From NCBI GenBank assembly GCA_965204565.1, contig CBDBEU010000004.1:124001-188000 (forward strand): 64,000 bases of DNA, written 5' to 3'. Positions 5,878 through 15,068 of the stretch are shown piece after piece. Under the pieces are notes generated by a model. That model was not told where the DNA came from. It searched no databases and worked only from the letters and a program-made list of their open reading frames with translations. Position numbers and translations under genes: made by a program. The first letter of the stretch is position 1. Each line of letters starts with the position of its first letter. Origin of the DNA: CBDBEU01 sp965204565 (GTDB lineage Bacteria > Pseudomonadota > Alphaproteobacteria > Rhizobiales > TMED25).

Positions 5878-8658
5878 ATGCGCACGGGCGTGCGCGATTT
5901 CGGTCGCGGCCTGGAAGAGGTCGTCACATCCGGTCTTGCCACCCGCTTTGACGAGCGAGCCTTCGGCGATCATCTGAACCGCCTTGAAGCCCGCGCCTCA
6001 CATGCACGTTCCCGCCTTACCGGCGCGCTTGGCATGGCGCTGTCGCTTGCCGCCCCGGTGAAACTCGCCGCTGACTTCGACCAGTCATTCAAGGGCCTTG
6101 AAAAGGTCGTCGATGCCCCATTGAAGCGGCTTCAGGAGCTTCGTAAATTCGCGCTCGACACCAGCGCCATTGTCCCGGTTGCGGCAAAGGACATTATCGA
6201 ACTCATGGCCGAGGCCGCCCAGGGCGGCGTGCCGGTCAATGAACTGGAAGCCTTCTCGCTCTATGTGGCCAACGCAGCCGTCGCCTTCGACATGGCCGGC
6301 GCGGAGATCGGCGAGCGTTTCGCCAGGCTGCGCAATGTCTATCGCCTCAATCGGGAGGGTTTGGAAACCCTTGGCGACGCGACAAATCACCTGTCGAACA
6401 ACATGGCGGCAAAGGCAGCGGAGATCACGAATTTTACCAATCGGGCAGCGGGCGCGGCGAAGATATTCAATTTGACGGCAATCGAGACCGGCTCGGTTGG
6501 CGCGGCGATGATCGCAGCCGGCATCATACCCGAGACAGCGGCGCGCGGCTTCAACGCCATGGCCACCCGGGTCGAGGCCAACGCCAAGGGTGTCGAGGAC
6601 GCATTCGAGGCACTTGGCACCTCGCGTGAGCAGTTCCTGGGGGACCTGGATACAGACGGCGCGGCGGCGATCCGGAACCTGTTTGCGGCAATGGCCGAAA
6701 GCAAAAAGGGTATGGAAGCCCTTATCGCCCTGGTCGGTCAGGACTTCGCCGACGACTTCGCCAAGTTCCTCGGCAATCCCGAACTGCTGAAACAGGCCTT
6801 TGAACTTACCGGTGATGCGGCCGCATACGCCGGCTCGGCTGTGGAGGAAGCCCGCAAACAGGCATCTGGCGCGACAAGGCAGTTCGATCTGCTGAAAAAC
6901 CGGCTTACTCACACCGCAATCCTGATCGGAACGGTGTTGCTGCCGCCACTACTGAAGCTCGCGGAAACCGTCGGGGGCGTAACCGATCAGTTTGCCGCCT
7001 GGGCACAGGCCAACCCGGAACCGGCAAGCGTGCTCGTGCAGAGCGCAGCCGCAATGCTGGCCTTCGGCATTGCATCGCGCGTGGCCGGTTTCCTCTGGGC
7101 AGCGTTCGGCCTGCGACTGTTCAGGTTTCTTGGCCTGTTCATGCGCTTTGGCCGCGCCGGTCGCAATGTGGCGCTATTGGCCGGGCCACTCAGGATGCTT
7201 GCCGGCGCCGGCCGGATATTCGGTCGTCTGGCCCGTTCTGCCGGCTGGTTTCTGGCATCGATCGCACCCGGGCGGATCAAGGGCGCACTGGCGGGATTGC
7301 ACATGCTTGCGACCTTCGGCAAGGGAACGGCTCTGGCGACGCTGTTTACCGGTCTGCGCACCGCTGCCGTTGCGGCCTTGTCGGCGATCGCAGCTGCCGG
7401 ATGGCCGGTCGTTCTCACCATCGTCCTGATCGCAGCGGCTGTCTTCCTGCTCTGGAAATACTGGGAGCGTTTCAAAGCGTTCATGAAGGGTTTTGGAGAC
7501 GGCCTTTACGATGCTTTTGCACCCGATATCGAATGGATTTCAGGCAAGTGGGAAAGCCTTGTCTCGGATGTTCGTGGCTGGGTGGGCGAGATCGCCGAGA
7601 TAACCGGAGCAGACGCCGAGGCGGCGATGGCCGCATTCGACCGCTTGTTCGACTTCTCCAGCGTTGATGCCCAGCTTGCCAGGGTCAGGGACGCCGTTGT
7701 CAATTTCTTTTCCGATCTGTTCACGCAGGAGCAGCTCGGCGATGCCGAGAAGGGCGAGGTCGAAGCGGCCGGCCGGCGCATCGGCAAGGGGCTCGGGAAC
7801 GCGATCCGGTCGGCAATCGCAAATCTGGTCACTCTTGGCGCTTTGATCGTCGAACACATTATCGCCGGCCTGGAAGCAGCCTGGTCTGACCTGACAGACT
7901 GGTTCAGTACAAGGTTTGATGCCCTTGGCGAGCTGATCTCATTCGATATCGATTGGCCGGAGCCGCCGAGCTGGATGAAATGGCTCGCCGAAAAGGCCGG
8001 CTTTGTCGATGAGCCGAAACAATCGGCACCGTCCGAGACACCTGCGCCAGAGCCCGCTGCGCCGAAATCGGACAGGTCCGGACCGACCGAACCGAACCCG
8101 CGATGGAAGGCCGGCTTTGTCGATGAGCCGGAACAACCGGCACCGTCCGAGACAACCGCGCCAGAGCCCGTTGCGCCGAAATCGGACGGGTCCGGACTGA
8201 CCGAACCGAACCCGCGATGGTTTGATCGAGTGACGCAGGCTGTTCAGTCCGTGTCGCTCAGCGCAGCCGGTCGCGAACTCGGAACGGCCCTTACCGCCTT
8301 CCGGGAGCGCGCGGCATTGCCGACGCCGCGACCGATCGGTGAAGAAAAAGCGGTGCGCGAGATCGGCGAGGCGTTCACCGATTTCGTATCCGATGCCGAT
8401 CGTGTCGGCGATGCACTCGAGGCTGGAGCGGAGCGGGCCGGAAACAAGCTCAGATCGTCGGCATCGGACGCCGGAAATGAGCTTGGCAATACGGCGGAAC
8501 AGAAACTGCGCGCCTCCGCAACGACTGTGGGAACGGCAATCGGCCGGGCGGCGGCGGCGCAGATCAGGAAGGCATCGGTCGATGTGCGGGTGTCGGCTTC
8601 TGCCGGCCGGGGCGGCGGCAACAAGGCTGCGGCTCTGCATGACGGAGTGGATGAATAA
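5878..8658 (+). CDS. Phage tail tape measure protein
   Basis: This large frame (926 residues from the ATG at 5878; about 950 if the detached N-terminus from 5799 is restored) has the features of a tape measure, which sets tail length and is ejected during infection. The N-terminal half has the TP901-type core (QSFKGLEKVVDAPLKRLQEL; FINLSN-like DATNHLSNNMAAKAAEITNF; GVEDAFEALGTSREQF). The middle has several hydrophobic stretches (RVAGFLWAAFGLRLFRFLGL; AGWPVVLTIVLIAAAVFLLW). The tail is Pro-rich with a duplicated 38-residue unit at 7993-8220. Start is uncertain because of the one-base shift at 5874-5877; the rest is intact. Confidence 0.75.
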   Translation: MRTGVRDFGRGLEEVVTSGLATRFDERAFGDHLNRLEARASHARSRLTGALGMALSLAAPVKLAADFDQSFKGLEKVVDAPLKRLQELRKFALDTSAIVPVAAKDIIELMAEAAQGGVPVNELEAFSLYVANAAVAFDMAGAEIGERFARLRNVYRLNREGLETLGDATNHLSNNMAAKAAEITNFTNRAAGAAKIFNLTAIETGSVGAAMIAAGIIPETAARGFNAMATRVEANAKGVEDAFEALGTSREQFLGDLDTDGAAAIRNLFAAMAESKKGMEALIALVGQDFADDFAKFLGNPELLKQAFELTGDAAAYAGSAVEEARKQASGATRQFDLLKNRLTHTAILIGTVLLPPLLKLAETVGGVTDQFAAWAQANPEPASVLVQSAAAMLAFGIASRVAGFLWAAFGLRLFRFLGLFMRFGRAGRNVALLAGPLRMLAGAGRIFGRLARSAGWFLASIAPGRIKGALAGLHMLATFGKGTALATLFTGLRTAAVAALSAIAAAGWPVVLTIVLIAAAVFLLWKYWERFKAFMKGFGDGLYDAFAPDIEWISGKWESLVSDVRGWVGEIAEITGADAEAAMAAFDRLFDFSSVDAQLARVRDAVVNFFSDLFTQEQLGDAEKGEVEAAGRRIGKGLGNAIRSAIANLVTLGALIVEHIIAGLEAAWSDLTDWFSTRFDALGELISFDIDWPEPPSWMKWLAEKAGFVDEPKQSAPSETPAPEPAAPKSDRSGPTEPNPRWKAGFVDEPEQPAPSETTAPEPVAPKSDGSGLTEPNPRWFDRVTQAVQSVSLSAAGRELGTALTAFRERAALPTPRPIGEEKAVREIGEAFTDFVSDADRVGDALEAGAERAGNKLRSSASDAGNELGNTAEQKLRASATTVGTAIGRAAAAQIRKASVDVRVSASAGRGGGNKAAALHDGVDE
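7993..8220 (+). repeat. Tandem 114-bp repeat inside tape measure gene
   Basis: Two adjacent copies (7993-8106 and 8107-8220) encode a 38-residue unit running from KAGFVDEP to TEPNPRW, with a Pro/Glu/Ser-rich centre. They differ at only a few residues, so the duplication looks recent. It is in frame and lengthens the protein by one unit. Confidence 0.85.
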
Positions 8659-9071
8659 TGGCTTTACTGGCGCTCGGACCGCATATCTTCGAGATCGTAG
8701 GTCTTAACTATCAGAAGCTCGAACGCGAGAGCCAGGCCGTATGGCCGGCGATCAAGCGGTTCGGCGGCCATGCGGCGCGGCAGTTCACCGGCCTCGGACC
8801 TGACAGCCAGACCGTCAACGGGCTGCTGTTTCCCGACGAATTCGGCGGGCGCGGTGAATATGAGGCGATCCGCGCGACACAATCGCGCGGATCGCCTGTG
8901 ATGATGGTCGGGTTTTCGGGCGCGACACTGGGGCGTGTCTTCGGCCTGGTCATCATTGAGACGGTTTCCGACACGCAATTTCACATCGACCGGAGCGGCG
9001 CGGGAAAGCAGTTGGAATTCTCGGTCACCGTCTCCCCCTATGGGGGCGGTGCATTTGGAGGGCTGTTCTGA
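8658..9071 (+). CDS. Tail terminator-like protein (P2 gpU-like)
   Basis: This 137-residue protein matches the P2 gpU family, which completes the tail at its head-proximal end. Landmarks are the opening LLALGPHIFEIVGLNYQKLE, the segment RQFTGLGPDSQTVNGLLFPDEF, and GGRGEYEAIRATQSRGSPVM. It starts at the end of the tape-measure gene and its stop overlaps the start of the next gene. Length is normal. Confidence 0.8.
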   Translation: MALLALGPHIFEIVGLNYQKLERESQAVWPAIKRFGGHAARQFTGLGPDSQTVNGLLFPDEFGGRGEYEAIRATQSRGSPVMMVGFSGATLGRVFGLVIIETVSDTQFHIDRSGAGKQLEFSVTVSPYGGGAFGGLF

Positions 9072-9313
9072 TGGCGACGGTCAAGGTCACCGGCACCGAA
9101 ATGGGCATCGAGGAAATCGCCTGGAAGTTTCGCCAGAAGCTCTATCCCGACGACCCGGACCGCGCCGCCCGGCTCTCCGGTTATGTCGAGCAAATCTTCG
9201 ATCTCAATCCGGGCCTGGCGGAAGTGAGTCACAACGTGCCGGTCGGGACCGAAATTGTCATGCCGGATGCCGAGACGGAAACACCGATCGGCCCGAACCG
9301 GCTATGGGGCTGA
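9071..9313 (+). CDS. Tail protein X (P2 gpX-like, LysM fold)
   Basis: This 80-residue protein resembles P2 gpX, a small baseplate-hub protein with a LysM-like fold. It contains EEIAWKFRQKLYPDDPDRAA, YVEQIFDLNPGLAEVSHNVP and VGTEIVMPD, the pattern of LysM-like X proteins (asparagine-rich NPGLA, then G--I-MP). Stop and start overlap with the U-like gene indicate coupled translation. Confidence 0.8.
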   Translation: MATVKVTGTEMGIEEIAWKFRQKLYPDDPDRAARLSGYVEQIFDLNPGLAEVSHNVPVGTEIVMPDAETETPIGPNRLWG

Positions 9314-9316
9314 TCC

Positions 9317-10312
9317 ATGCGTCCGGTCATCAGGGTGCTGGCAGGCGGTTCGCCGGTCAACGGCATTTTCTATTCCAGGCTCATTTCGTGCGGAATCAGG
9401 GACGAAAGCGGACAGGAAAGCGATACGCTCGAATGCACGTTCGACTGGCGCGGTTATGCCATCGCCCTGCCGAACGAGGGCGCCATTCTGGAACCCCTGT
9501 TCGGCTATGCCGGCGGCGCGCTCACCTCGATGGGCAAATTCGTGGTCGACGGCTACACGTCTGCCGGCGGACCGGACGGGTTGTTGCTGACCGTCACCGC
9601 CCACGCTGCGGATATCCGCGAAGAGCTCAAGCAGAAGAAGACCGAACATTTCGATGACACCACGCTTGGCTCGATGCTGCAAAAGGTATTCGGCGAGCAT
9701 GGTGCGCAGATCGAGGTCGACGGCGAACTGTCAGGCATCGAAATCGAATACGAAGCCCGGCGCGACCAATCGCCCCTGGACTTCGCCACCCGCCTTGCAG
9801 ACCGCCACAACGCCATTTTCAAAGCCGGTGGCGGCAGGTTCCTGTTTGTGTCGCGCGGTAGCCGGAAAAAGAGCTCCGGCGGCTCTCTTGCGCCGGTTCT
9901 GATCACGCGGTCGGAATGCCGGGACTGGAGCATCTCTGGCAAGCCGCGTCCGCGCTACGGCAAGGTGGTCGCCAAGTGGCATGATCCGAAGGAGGGAAAG
10001 ACCAGGTTCGAAACGGTCGACACCGGCGGCAAGGGGCCTATCCGCACCATCAAGTCTCATTTCAAGAACAGGGAAGACGCCAGGCAGGGCGCGAAGGCCG
10101 AGGCGACCAGGCTGAACCGGGCACGCGCGGAAGGACACTTCACCCAATATGGCCGTGTCGATGCAACCGCGGAAGCCGATGTGATCGCCAGCGGCTTCGG
10201 ACCCGCGGAGAATGGCATGTGGCGCGCACGGGCCGTCGCACACTCATTTGAACGCTCGGCGGGATTCATAACCACAATCGAGGTCGAAGCGCCGGAGACG
10301 CCAAAGAAATGA
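9317..10312 (+). CDS. Tail hub protein (P2 gpD-like, late control D family)
   Basis: This 331-residue protein belongs to the P2 gpD family, the baseplate hub equivalent to T4 gp27. It opens MRPVIRVLAGGSPVNGIFYS and contains LIVTAHAADI-type sequence (LLLTVTAHAADIREELKQKK), LDFATRLADRHNAIFKAGGG and, near the end, SFERSAGFITTIEVEAPETP. It closes the U-X-D gene order of P2-like prophages. No baseplate V/W/J/I or fibre genes follow; 10313-10578 has no gene, and an IS5 remnant lies beyond. Confidence 0.8.
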   Translation: MRPVIRVLAGGSPVNGIFYSRLISCGIRDESGQESDTLECTFDWRGYAIALPNEGAILEPLFGYAGGALTSMGKFVVDGYTSAGGPDGLLLTVTAHAADIREELKQKKTEHFDDTTLGSMLQKVFGEHGAQIEVDGELSGIEIEYEARRDQSPLDFATRLADRHNAIFKAGGGRFLFVSRGSRKKSSGGSLAPVLITRSECRDWSISGKPRPRYGKVVAKWHDPKEGKTRFETVDTGGKGPIRTIKSHFKNREDARQGAKAEATRLNRARAEGHFTQYGRVDATAEADVIASGFGPAENGMWRARAVAHSFERSAGFITTIEVEAPETPKK

Positions 10313-10578
10313 GGGGCCTTCAAATGGATGTTGAAAGGTGTTCGAGAGAGAGACGATCGGAAGCGATAAAACCAATACCCGGCCACCGCCGATATGACAA
10401 AAACGGCCGCTACAGGTGACCTGCACTGTGATCAAAACCGGTGTCACGCTACAGCGGCTGTATCCACGTGACCGAATAGGCCCCCGGGGAGGGCAGGACA
10501 ATGGCAGTCTCAGACGTCCGCAGGTATGATTGGCGGGATCACCGCCAGGTTCCGCACATGCCCGGCAAATCGATCTGG

Positions 10579-10990
10579 CGGCGCAGCGATGAACCCTGAT
10601 GCGGGAGCTGTCGATGAACAACCGGTCAGGCGGAACCTCAGTGTCTGCCGGAGCGCTTAAGATACCTTCCCGTATACCGCGCCCGGCCCGGCGGCCGAAG
10701 CGGTTGCAGAGCGTCTTCTTCGGCCCGTGGATAGCGGCGCAGTCGGCCCGTCGACCGCCACGGCGCAGCGCATGGACGATCCCGTTCGGCACAGGACGAT
10801 CGTCAACTGTTTCCGGGCGCTTCCTGCCGCGCATATCGGTCGGCAGAAGCGGCGGTCGGCGGAAGCGGCGCGATCCGGGCCCGCCGAGAATCGGAAAACC
10901 GGAAGAAATCATACATCTCGTTACCTCCTCATCGGAGGCAATGAACCATCCTCGGATCCAATCGGGAAGACAATTATCGGGGCCGGACCC
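10579..10990 (-). mobile_element. IS5-type (IS427-like) element, copy 1, 3'-truncated
   Basis: The minus-strand remnant starts at the terminal repeat GGTCCGGCCCCGATAAT (10990 inward), includes a strong ribosome binding site (AGGAGGTAAC) before an ATG, and covers the first half of the transposase (YDFFRFSDSRRARIA; NGIVHALR). It stops near 10579, within the second catalytic region. It shares with copy 2 (15190-16080) an extra ~16 bp inside the N-terminal coding region that is absent from copies 3 and 4, so both descend from the same defective version. It lies just before lptC. Confidence 0.8.
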
Positions 10991-11016
10991 TAGTTTCGCC
11001 GCAAAGCGGCAAATAA

Positions 11017-11955
11017 TTGCCGCGAACCGAGTGCAAAGATCAATTATGCTGCGCCCCAATGACCGGACGCCCACCGATATCCATGCCGCATGACGTGACC
11101 GGCCGCCCACGGCGGGACAATCAACAAACGCAGCATGGCGCCGCCCGCCAGGGTTCCGGTGCGCCGGCCAACCCCGTGCGCCGCCCCCCCGCAACTTCAC
11201 GGCCTGAAGGGCCACCGCCCGCCGCATCAACACCCAGAGTCTCACCCCATTCTCAAAATGACCGGGAGACCACCGCGGGCGGCGCCAACACTGCCAACTC
11301 GCCGAGCTTCACGCAGGCACGGATCGACTACCATCATGCACGCGCCGCACGCCGCCATAGCATCTTCGTCGCCGTCATGAAGGGACTGCTTCCAAGTTTG
11401 GCGGTTTGTTTCGTCCTTGCCATATTGCTCTGGTCCCAGGGCGTGTTCGACAGTGAAGAATCCGATTCAGTTTTCGAACTCGACCAAATTGATCTCTCCG
11501 GAAGCGGCGTAAAGATGGTCAGCCCCAAGCTCACGGGTCTGGACAGAGACGACCAGCGCTTCGAAGTCTCGGCGGACTCAGCAGTCCAGGACGCCGACAA
11601 TCCGGGTCTGGTCACGATGGAACGCATTCAGGGGCGTATGACCCTCAAGGATGGTGGCTGGTTCCGGGTTGAGGCCGACGGCGGTGAATATGATTCCGAT
11701 TCCAACATCCTCACCCTGACCGACGACATTGAGGTCACTGTGAGCTCGGGCTATGTCGCCCGTCTCAACAGCGCCCGCGTGGACTTCCAGGAAGGCCGCG
11801 TCGACACAACCAATCCAGTGCTCGTATTCATGAATGCGGGCATTGTGACCGGCAACGCCATGTCCATGCTGAACAAGGGAGAACTGGTGCGCTTTACCGG
11901 CGGCACGACGATGACAATCAACGGCCGCGCCGGCAACACGGCTTCGGAGCAATGA
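11017..11955 (+). CDS. lptC: LPS export protein LptC
   Basis: LptC anchors the periplasmic LptA bridge to the LptBFG ABC transporter that moves lipopolysaccharide to the outer membrane. The protein has a long, low-complexity, Pro-rich cytoplasmic leader, one transmembrane segment (GLLPSLAVCFVLAILLWSQG, around residues 123-142) and a periplasmic beta domain with repeated short strands (FELDQIDLSGSGVKMVSPKL; NILTLTDDIEVTVSSGY). Start is uncertain: in-frame ATGs at 11059 and 11083 are alternatives, and the IS remnant ending at 10990 may have replaced the native promoter. Its stop overlaps the lptA start (ATGA). Confidence 0.8.
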   Translation: MPRTECKDQLCCAPMTGRPPISMPHDVTGRPRRDNQQTQHGAARQGSGAPANPVRRPPATSRPEGPPPAASTPRVSPHSQNDRETTAGGANTANSPSFTQARIDYHHARAARRHSIFVAVMKGLLPSLAVCFVLAILLWSQGVFDSEESDSVFELDQIDLSGSGVKMVSPKLTGLDRDDQRFEVSADSAVQDADNPGLVTMERIQGRMTLKDGGWFRVEADGGEYDSDSNILTLTDDIEVTVSSGYVARLNSARVDFQEGRVDTTNPVLVFMNAGIVTGNAMSMLNKGELVRFTGGTTMTINGRAGNTASEQ

Positions 11956-12485
11956 GCACTTGTCTGCGCATTTTGTTGATCGCGAGTTTATCCCTCTACA
12001 CCGGTTCACCAACCATATCCCTGGCGCAAGGCATTTCCGGATCCGTTGGTAATCTGGCGGTTGATTCCGATGCGCCTATCCATATTGAATCCGATAGCCT
12101 GGAAATCAACGAACCAAAGAGCATCGCGACATTTCTTGGCAATGTGCGCGCCAGCCATGACGGCATGCTGCTCACCGCTGACCAGCTCAGGATTGAGTAT
12201 CGGGGTGCCAAGGCAGGCGCTCCGACAGAGCTGCGTAACATCATTGCTGACGGAGATGTTGTCGTGTGGGTCGATGATCAGGTCGCGAAAGGGAATCGTG
12301 TCCATTACAACTTCGCCAGCAACACCGTGACATTGTCCGGCGGTGTTGTTCTGTCTCAAGGAACCAATGTCCTGAGCGGCGAATCGATGATCGTTGATCT
12401 GACAACCGGCAAAGCCAACATGGTGTCGACATCCCGACGTAAGGGCGAACGGGTGCGCGGAGTGTTCACGCCCAACCGCAACTAG
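11952..12485 (+). CDS. lptA: LPS transport periplasmic protein LptA
   Basis: LptA is the OstA-domain protein that polymerises as the periplasmic bridge for lipopolysaccharide. A signal peptide is clear (residues 1-25: SLYTGSPTISLAQG before the mature chain), followed by OstA landmarks: PIHIESDSLEINEPKSIATF, LGNVRASHDGMLLTADQLRI, ADGDVVVWVDDQVAKGN and SGGVVLSQGTNVLSGE. The 177-residue length is normal. The start overlaps the lptC stop, and lptB follows after 124 bp. Confidence 0.88.
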   Translation: MSTCLRILLIASLSLYTGSPTISLAQGISGSVGNLAVDSDAPIHIESDSLEINEPKSIATFLGNVRASHDGMLLTADQLRIEYRGAKAGAPTELRNIIADGDVVVWVDDQVAKGNRVHYNFASNTVTLSGGVVLSQGTNVLSGESMIVDLTTGKANMVSTSRRKGERVRGVFTPNRN

Positions 12486-12609
12486 TACACTTGGCTTGGT
12501 GGTCCATTTGCCATCGTTACCGCTTTGCCACGATCGCGCCCTTGACGCAGGGCGATTCATCCTTCACCCAATTTTAACAGCGCCTGAACCATCTTGAAGG
12601 CAGTCCGTC

Positions 12610-13509
12610 TTGGCCAAGTTGTTCTGGAATCCGGGCGAGCGACAATCACCGCAAGGTGCCGTTGACGCCGCACCATCGCGCCGAGAAACCCCGCAGTGCT
12701 CGACGCCTCACACGGGAAACCGCCCCCCGCAACAGACGCGGCATGCACACCATGGTCAGGCAGGCCCTGCGCGCGGCAAACGTGCCGCACCCGGACTGAT
12801 CGTGCGCGGCCTCAGCAAGGCCTTTGGTCGCAAGCCTGTGGTACGAGATGTCTCTCTGGCTGTCAGACGTGGAGAAATTGTTGGATTGCTCGGACCCAAT
12901 GGCGCCGGCAAGACGACCGTGTTCTATATGGTCACAGGTCTGATTCGAGCAGATGACGGACGCATCGAACTTGATGGTTTCGAAATCACATCGCTGCCCA
13001 TGTACAGGCGCGCGCGCCTTGGAATCGGTTATCTGCCTCAGGAACCGTCGATCTTTCGCGGCCTTACGGTTGAGCAGAACATCAATGCAGTGCTTGAACT
13101 GGTCGAAAGTGATCGCCATCGGCGCAAGGCGATGCTCGAATCATTGCTTACCGATTTCGGCATTCAAAGGGTCCGCAAGACCTCCGCGATCACCCTGTCC
13201 GGAGGCGAACGCCGCAGGGTGGAGATCGCACGTGCATTGGCCAGCCGGCCGGCTTTCATGTTGCTCGATGAACCCTTTGCCGGGATTGATCCCATTGCGG
13301 TCGGCGACATTCGCGCGCTCGTCCAGCATCTCACCGCGCGCGGCATCGGTGTCCTCATCACCGACCATAATGTCCGCGAAACCCTGGACCTCATCGACCG
13401 CGCATACATCATCTATGATGGCCATGTGCTCATGCATGGAACACCACGCGAGGTGGTCAACCATCCCGATGTGCGCCGCGTCTATCTGGGCGACCAGTTT
13501 GATTTCTGA
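12610..13509 (+). CDS. lptB: LPS export ABC transporter ATPase LptB
   Basis: LptB is the cytoplasmic ATPase driving LPS extraction with LptFG. The ABC domain begins near residue 64: Walker A GPNGAGKTT, Q-loop in GYLPQEPSIF, signature LSGGERRRVEIARAL, Walker B FMLLDEPFAGIDP and the switch histidine in VLITDHNVRETLDL. A ~60-residue Pro/Arg-rich leader precedes it; the TTG at 12610 is the most upstream start, but a later start is possible because many LptB proteins lack this leader. rpoN follows 29 bp downstream, the widely conserved lptB-rpoN order. Confidence 0.85.
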   Translation: MAKLFWNPGERQSPQGAVDAAPSRRETPQCSTPHTGNRPPQQTRHAHHGQAGPARGKRAAPGLIVRGLSKAFGRKPVVRDVSLAVRRGEIVGLLGPNGAGKTTVFYMVTGLIRADDGRIELDGFEITSLPMYRRARLGIGYLPQEPSIFRGLTVEQNINAVLELVESDRHRRKAMLESLLTDFGIQRVRKTSAITLSGGERRRVEIARALASRPAFMLLDEPFAGIDPIAVGDIRALVQHLTARGIGVLITDHNVRETLDLIDRAYIIYDGHVLMHGTPREVVNHPDVRRVYLGDQFDF

Positions 13510-13538
13510 CACCACACTTACAACCCGGTGTGGCTGAC

Positions 13539-15068
13539 ATGTCGCTCGCCCCCAAATTGCAGATGCGCCAGGGCCAGTCCCTGGTAATGACTCCTCAGCT
13601 CCAACAGGCAATCAAGCTGCTGCAGCTGTCCAGCGTGGACCTCGCCGCCTATGTGGAGAGCGAATTGGAGCGTAATCCGCTCCTTGAACGCGATGAATCC
13701 GACGATGCGCCTCTCCCGCCGGCTGATGGTGCAACCGACGGCAACCAAGACCAAACAAAGGATGCCAGCACGTCCGAGAGCGAAATTTCCACGGCTGACG
13801 ATGCCGCCTTCGCGGCTTCTGACCAGCTCGATGCCGTGCAAGAGGATATCTACCCCGAATCCGGTGAACGCGAATTGGCCACGCCCACGTCCGGACTTAA
13901 AGCCACCAACTACGCCGGCACCGGCCAGGGGGCGAACGCGTTCAGCGGCCAGGATCTCGATGCCGCCGGTTCACTTTCACGCGAGCCCAATCTCAAGGAG
14001 CACCTTGCCGAGCAACTGATGTTGCTGCATGCAGAACCAGGTGAACGCATCATTGGCATTCATCTGATCGACCTTATCGACGAAGCTGGATATCTGACTG
14101 ACGATGTCGAAATCATTGCCGACAGGCTTGGCATCGATCCAGACGCTGTCGTCAAAATGCTCACCCGCATGCAGGGTTTCGATCCGACCGGTGTGTTCGC
14201 CCGTTCGCTGCGCGAGTGCCTCGCCCTGCAGCTCGCAGAACGCGGAGAACTCAACAGCCGGATGAGCGCGTTCCTCGAAAATCTTGCTCTGGTTGCCAAG
14301 CACGATACCAGCGCTCTGATGCGCGCATGCGATGCAACCCGCGAGGAGGTTGCTGCGATGGCAGCAAGACTGCGCCAACTCAATCCAAAACCCGGGCTGC
14401 AATTCTCCACTGAGCCAATTCAACCAGTGATCCCCGATGTTTTGGTGCGCGCCGCACCCGACGGCAGCTGGATGATCGAGCCCAATAGTGAAACCCTACC
14501 GCGCCTTCTGGTCGATCAGTCCTACTACACGACCGTGTCGCGCGGCGCCCGCAGCACCGAGGAGAAGACTTTTCTTTCCGAATGCCTCGCCAACGCCAAC
14601 TGGCTGGTCAAGAGCCTCGATCAGCGCGCTCGCACCGTGCTCAGGGTCGCCCGTGAGATCGTCCGTCAGCAGGACGCCTTCCTGGTTCTGGGCGTACAGC
14701 ATCTGCGCCCGCTGAACCTGAAGACGGTTGCCGACGCGATCGAGATGCATGAGTCGACCGTCAGCCGTGTCACTGCCAACAAATATATGGCGACACCGCG
14801 CGGCATCTTCGAGCTGAAATATTTCTTCACCTCCGCAATCGCGGCCTCTGACGGCGGCACCTCCGTTTCGGCCGAGGCGGTACGCCACCGGATACGCGAG
14901 ATGATCGATAACGAGGCCCCGACCGACATCTTGTCCGATGACAAACTGGTGGAACTCCTGCACCAGGCCGGAATCGAGATTGCCCGCCGAACCGTCGCCA
15001 AGTATCGCGATGGCATGAATATCCCCTCCTCGGCGCGACGCCGGCGCTTGAAACGGGCCTATGCCTGA
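13539..15068 (+). CDS. rpoN: RNA polymerase sigma-54 factor RpoN
   Basis: RpoN directs RNA polymerase to -24/-12 promoters and needs enhancer-binding ATPases. The N-terminal activator-interacting region is Gln/Leu-rich (LQMRQGQSLVMTPQLQQAIK), followed by an acidic linker, the core-binding domain (SREPNLKEHLAEQLMLLHA), the HTH region (VADAIEMHESTVSRVTANKY) and the C-terminal RpoN box (RRTVAKYRDGMNIPSSARRR). I prefer the ATG at 13539 over the GTG at 13530 because the family begins close to LQ-RQ-QSLVMTPQ. The frame is intact over 509 residues. A target-like promoter lies upstream of glnK (22430). An IS separates rpoN from its usual partner hpf. Confidence 0.92.
   Translation: MSLAPKLQMRQGQSLVMTPQLQQAIKLLQLSSVDLAAYVESELERNPLLERDESDDAPLPPADGATDGNQDQTKDASTSESEISTADDAAFAASDQLDAVQEDIYPESGERELATPTSGLKATNYAGTGQGANAFSGQDLDAAGSLSREPNLKEHLAEQLMLLHAEPGERIIGIHLIDLIDEAGYLTDDVEIIADRLGIDPDAVVKMLTRMQGFDPTGVFARSLRECLALQLAERGELNSRMSAFLENLALVAKHDTSALMRACDATREEVAAMAARLRQLNPKPGLQFSTEPIQPVIPDVLVRAAPDGSWMIEPNSETLPRLLVDQSYYTTVSRGARSTEEKTFLSECLANANWLVKSLDQRARTVLRVAREIVRQQDAFLVLGVQHLRPLNLKTVADAIEMHESTVSRVTANKYMATPRGIFELKYFFTSAIAASDGGTSVSAEAVRHRIREMIDNEAPTDILSDDKLVELLHQAGIEIARRTVAKYRDGMNIPSSARRRRLKRAYA

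Noticed and set aside
2567..10312. Complete Mu-like or P2-like prophage
   Set aside because: No integrase, transposase MuA/B, capsid, portal, terminase, baseplate or fibre genes are visible, and several left-arm genes are fragments.
12571..12586. CtrA box before lptB (TTAACAGCGCCTGAAC)
   Set aside because: The second half-site is TGAAC rather than TTAAC, so it is only a partial match in a region where chance matches are expected.
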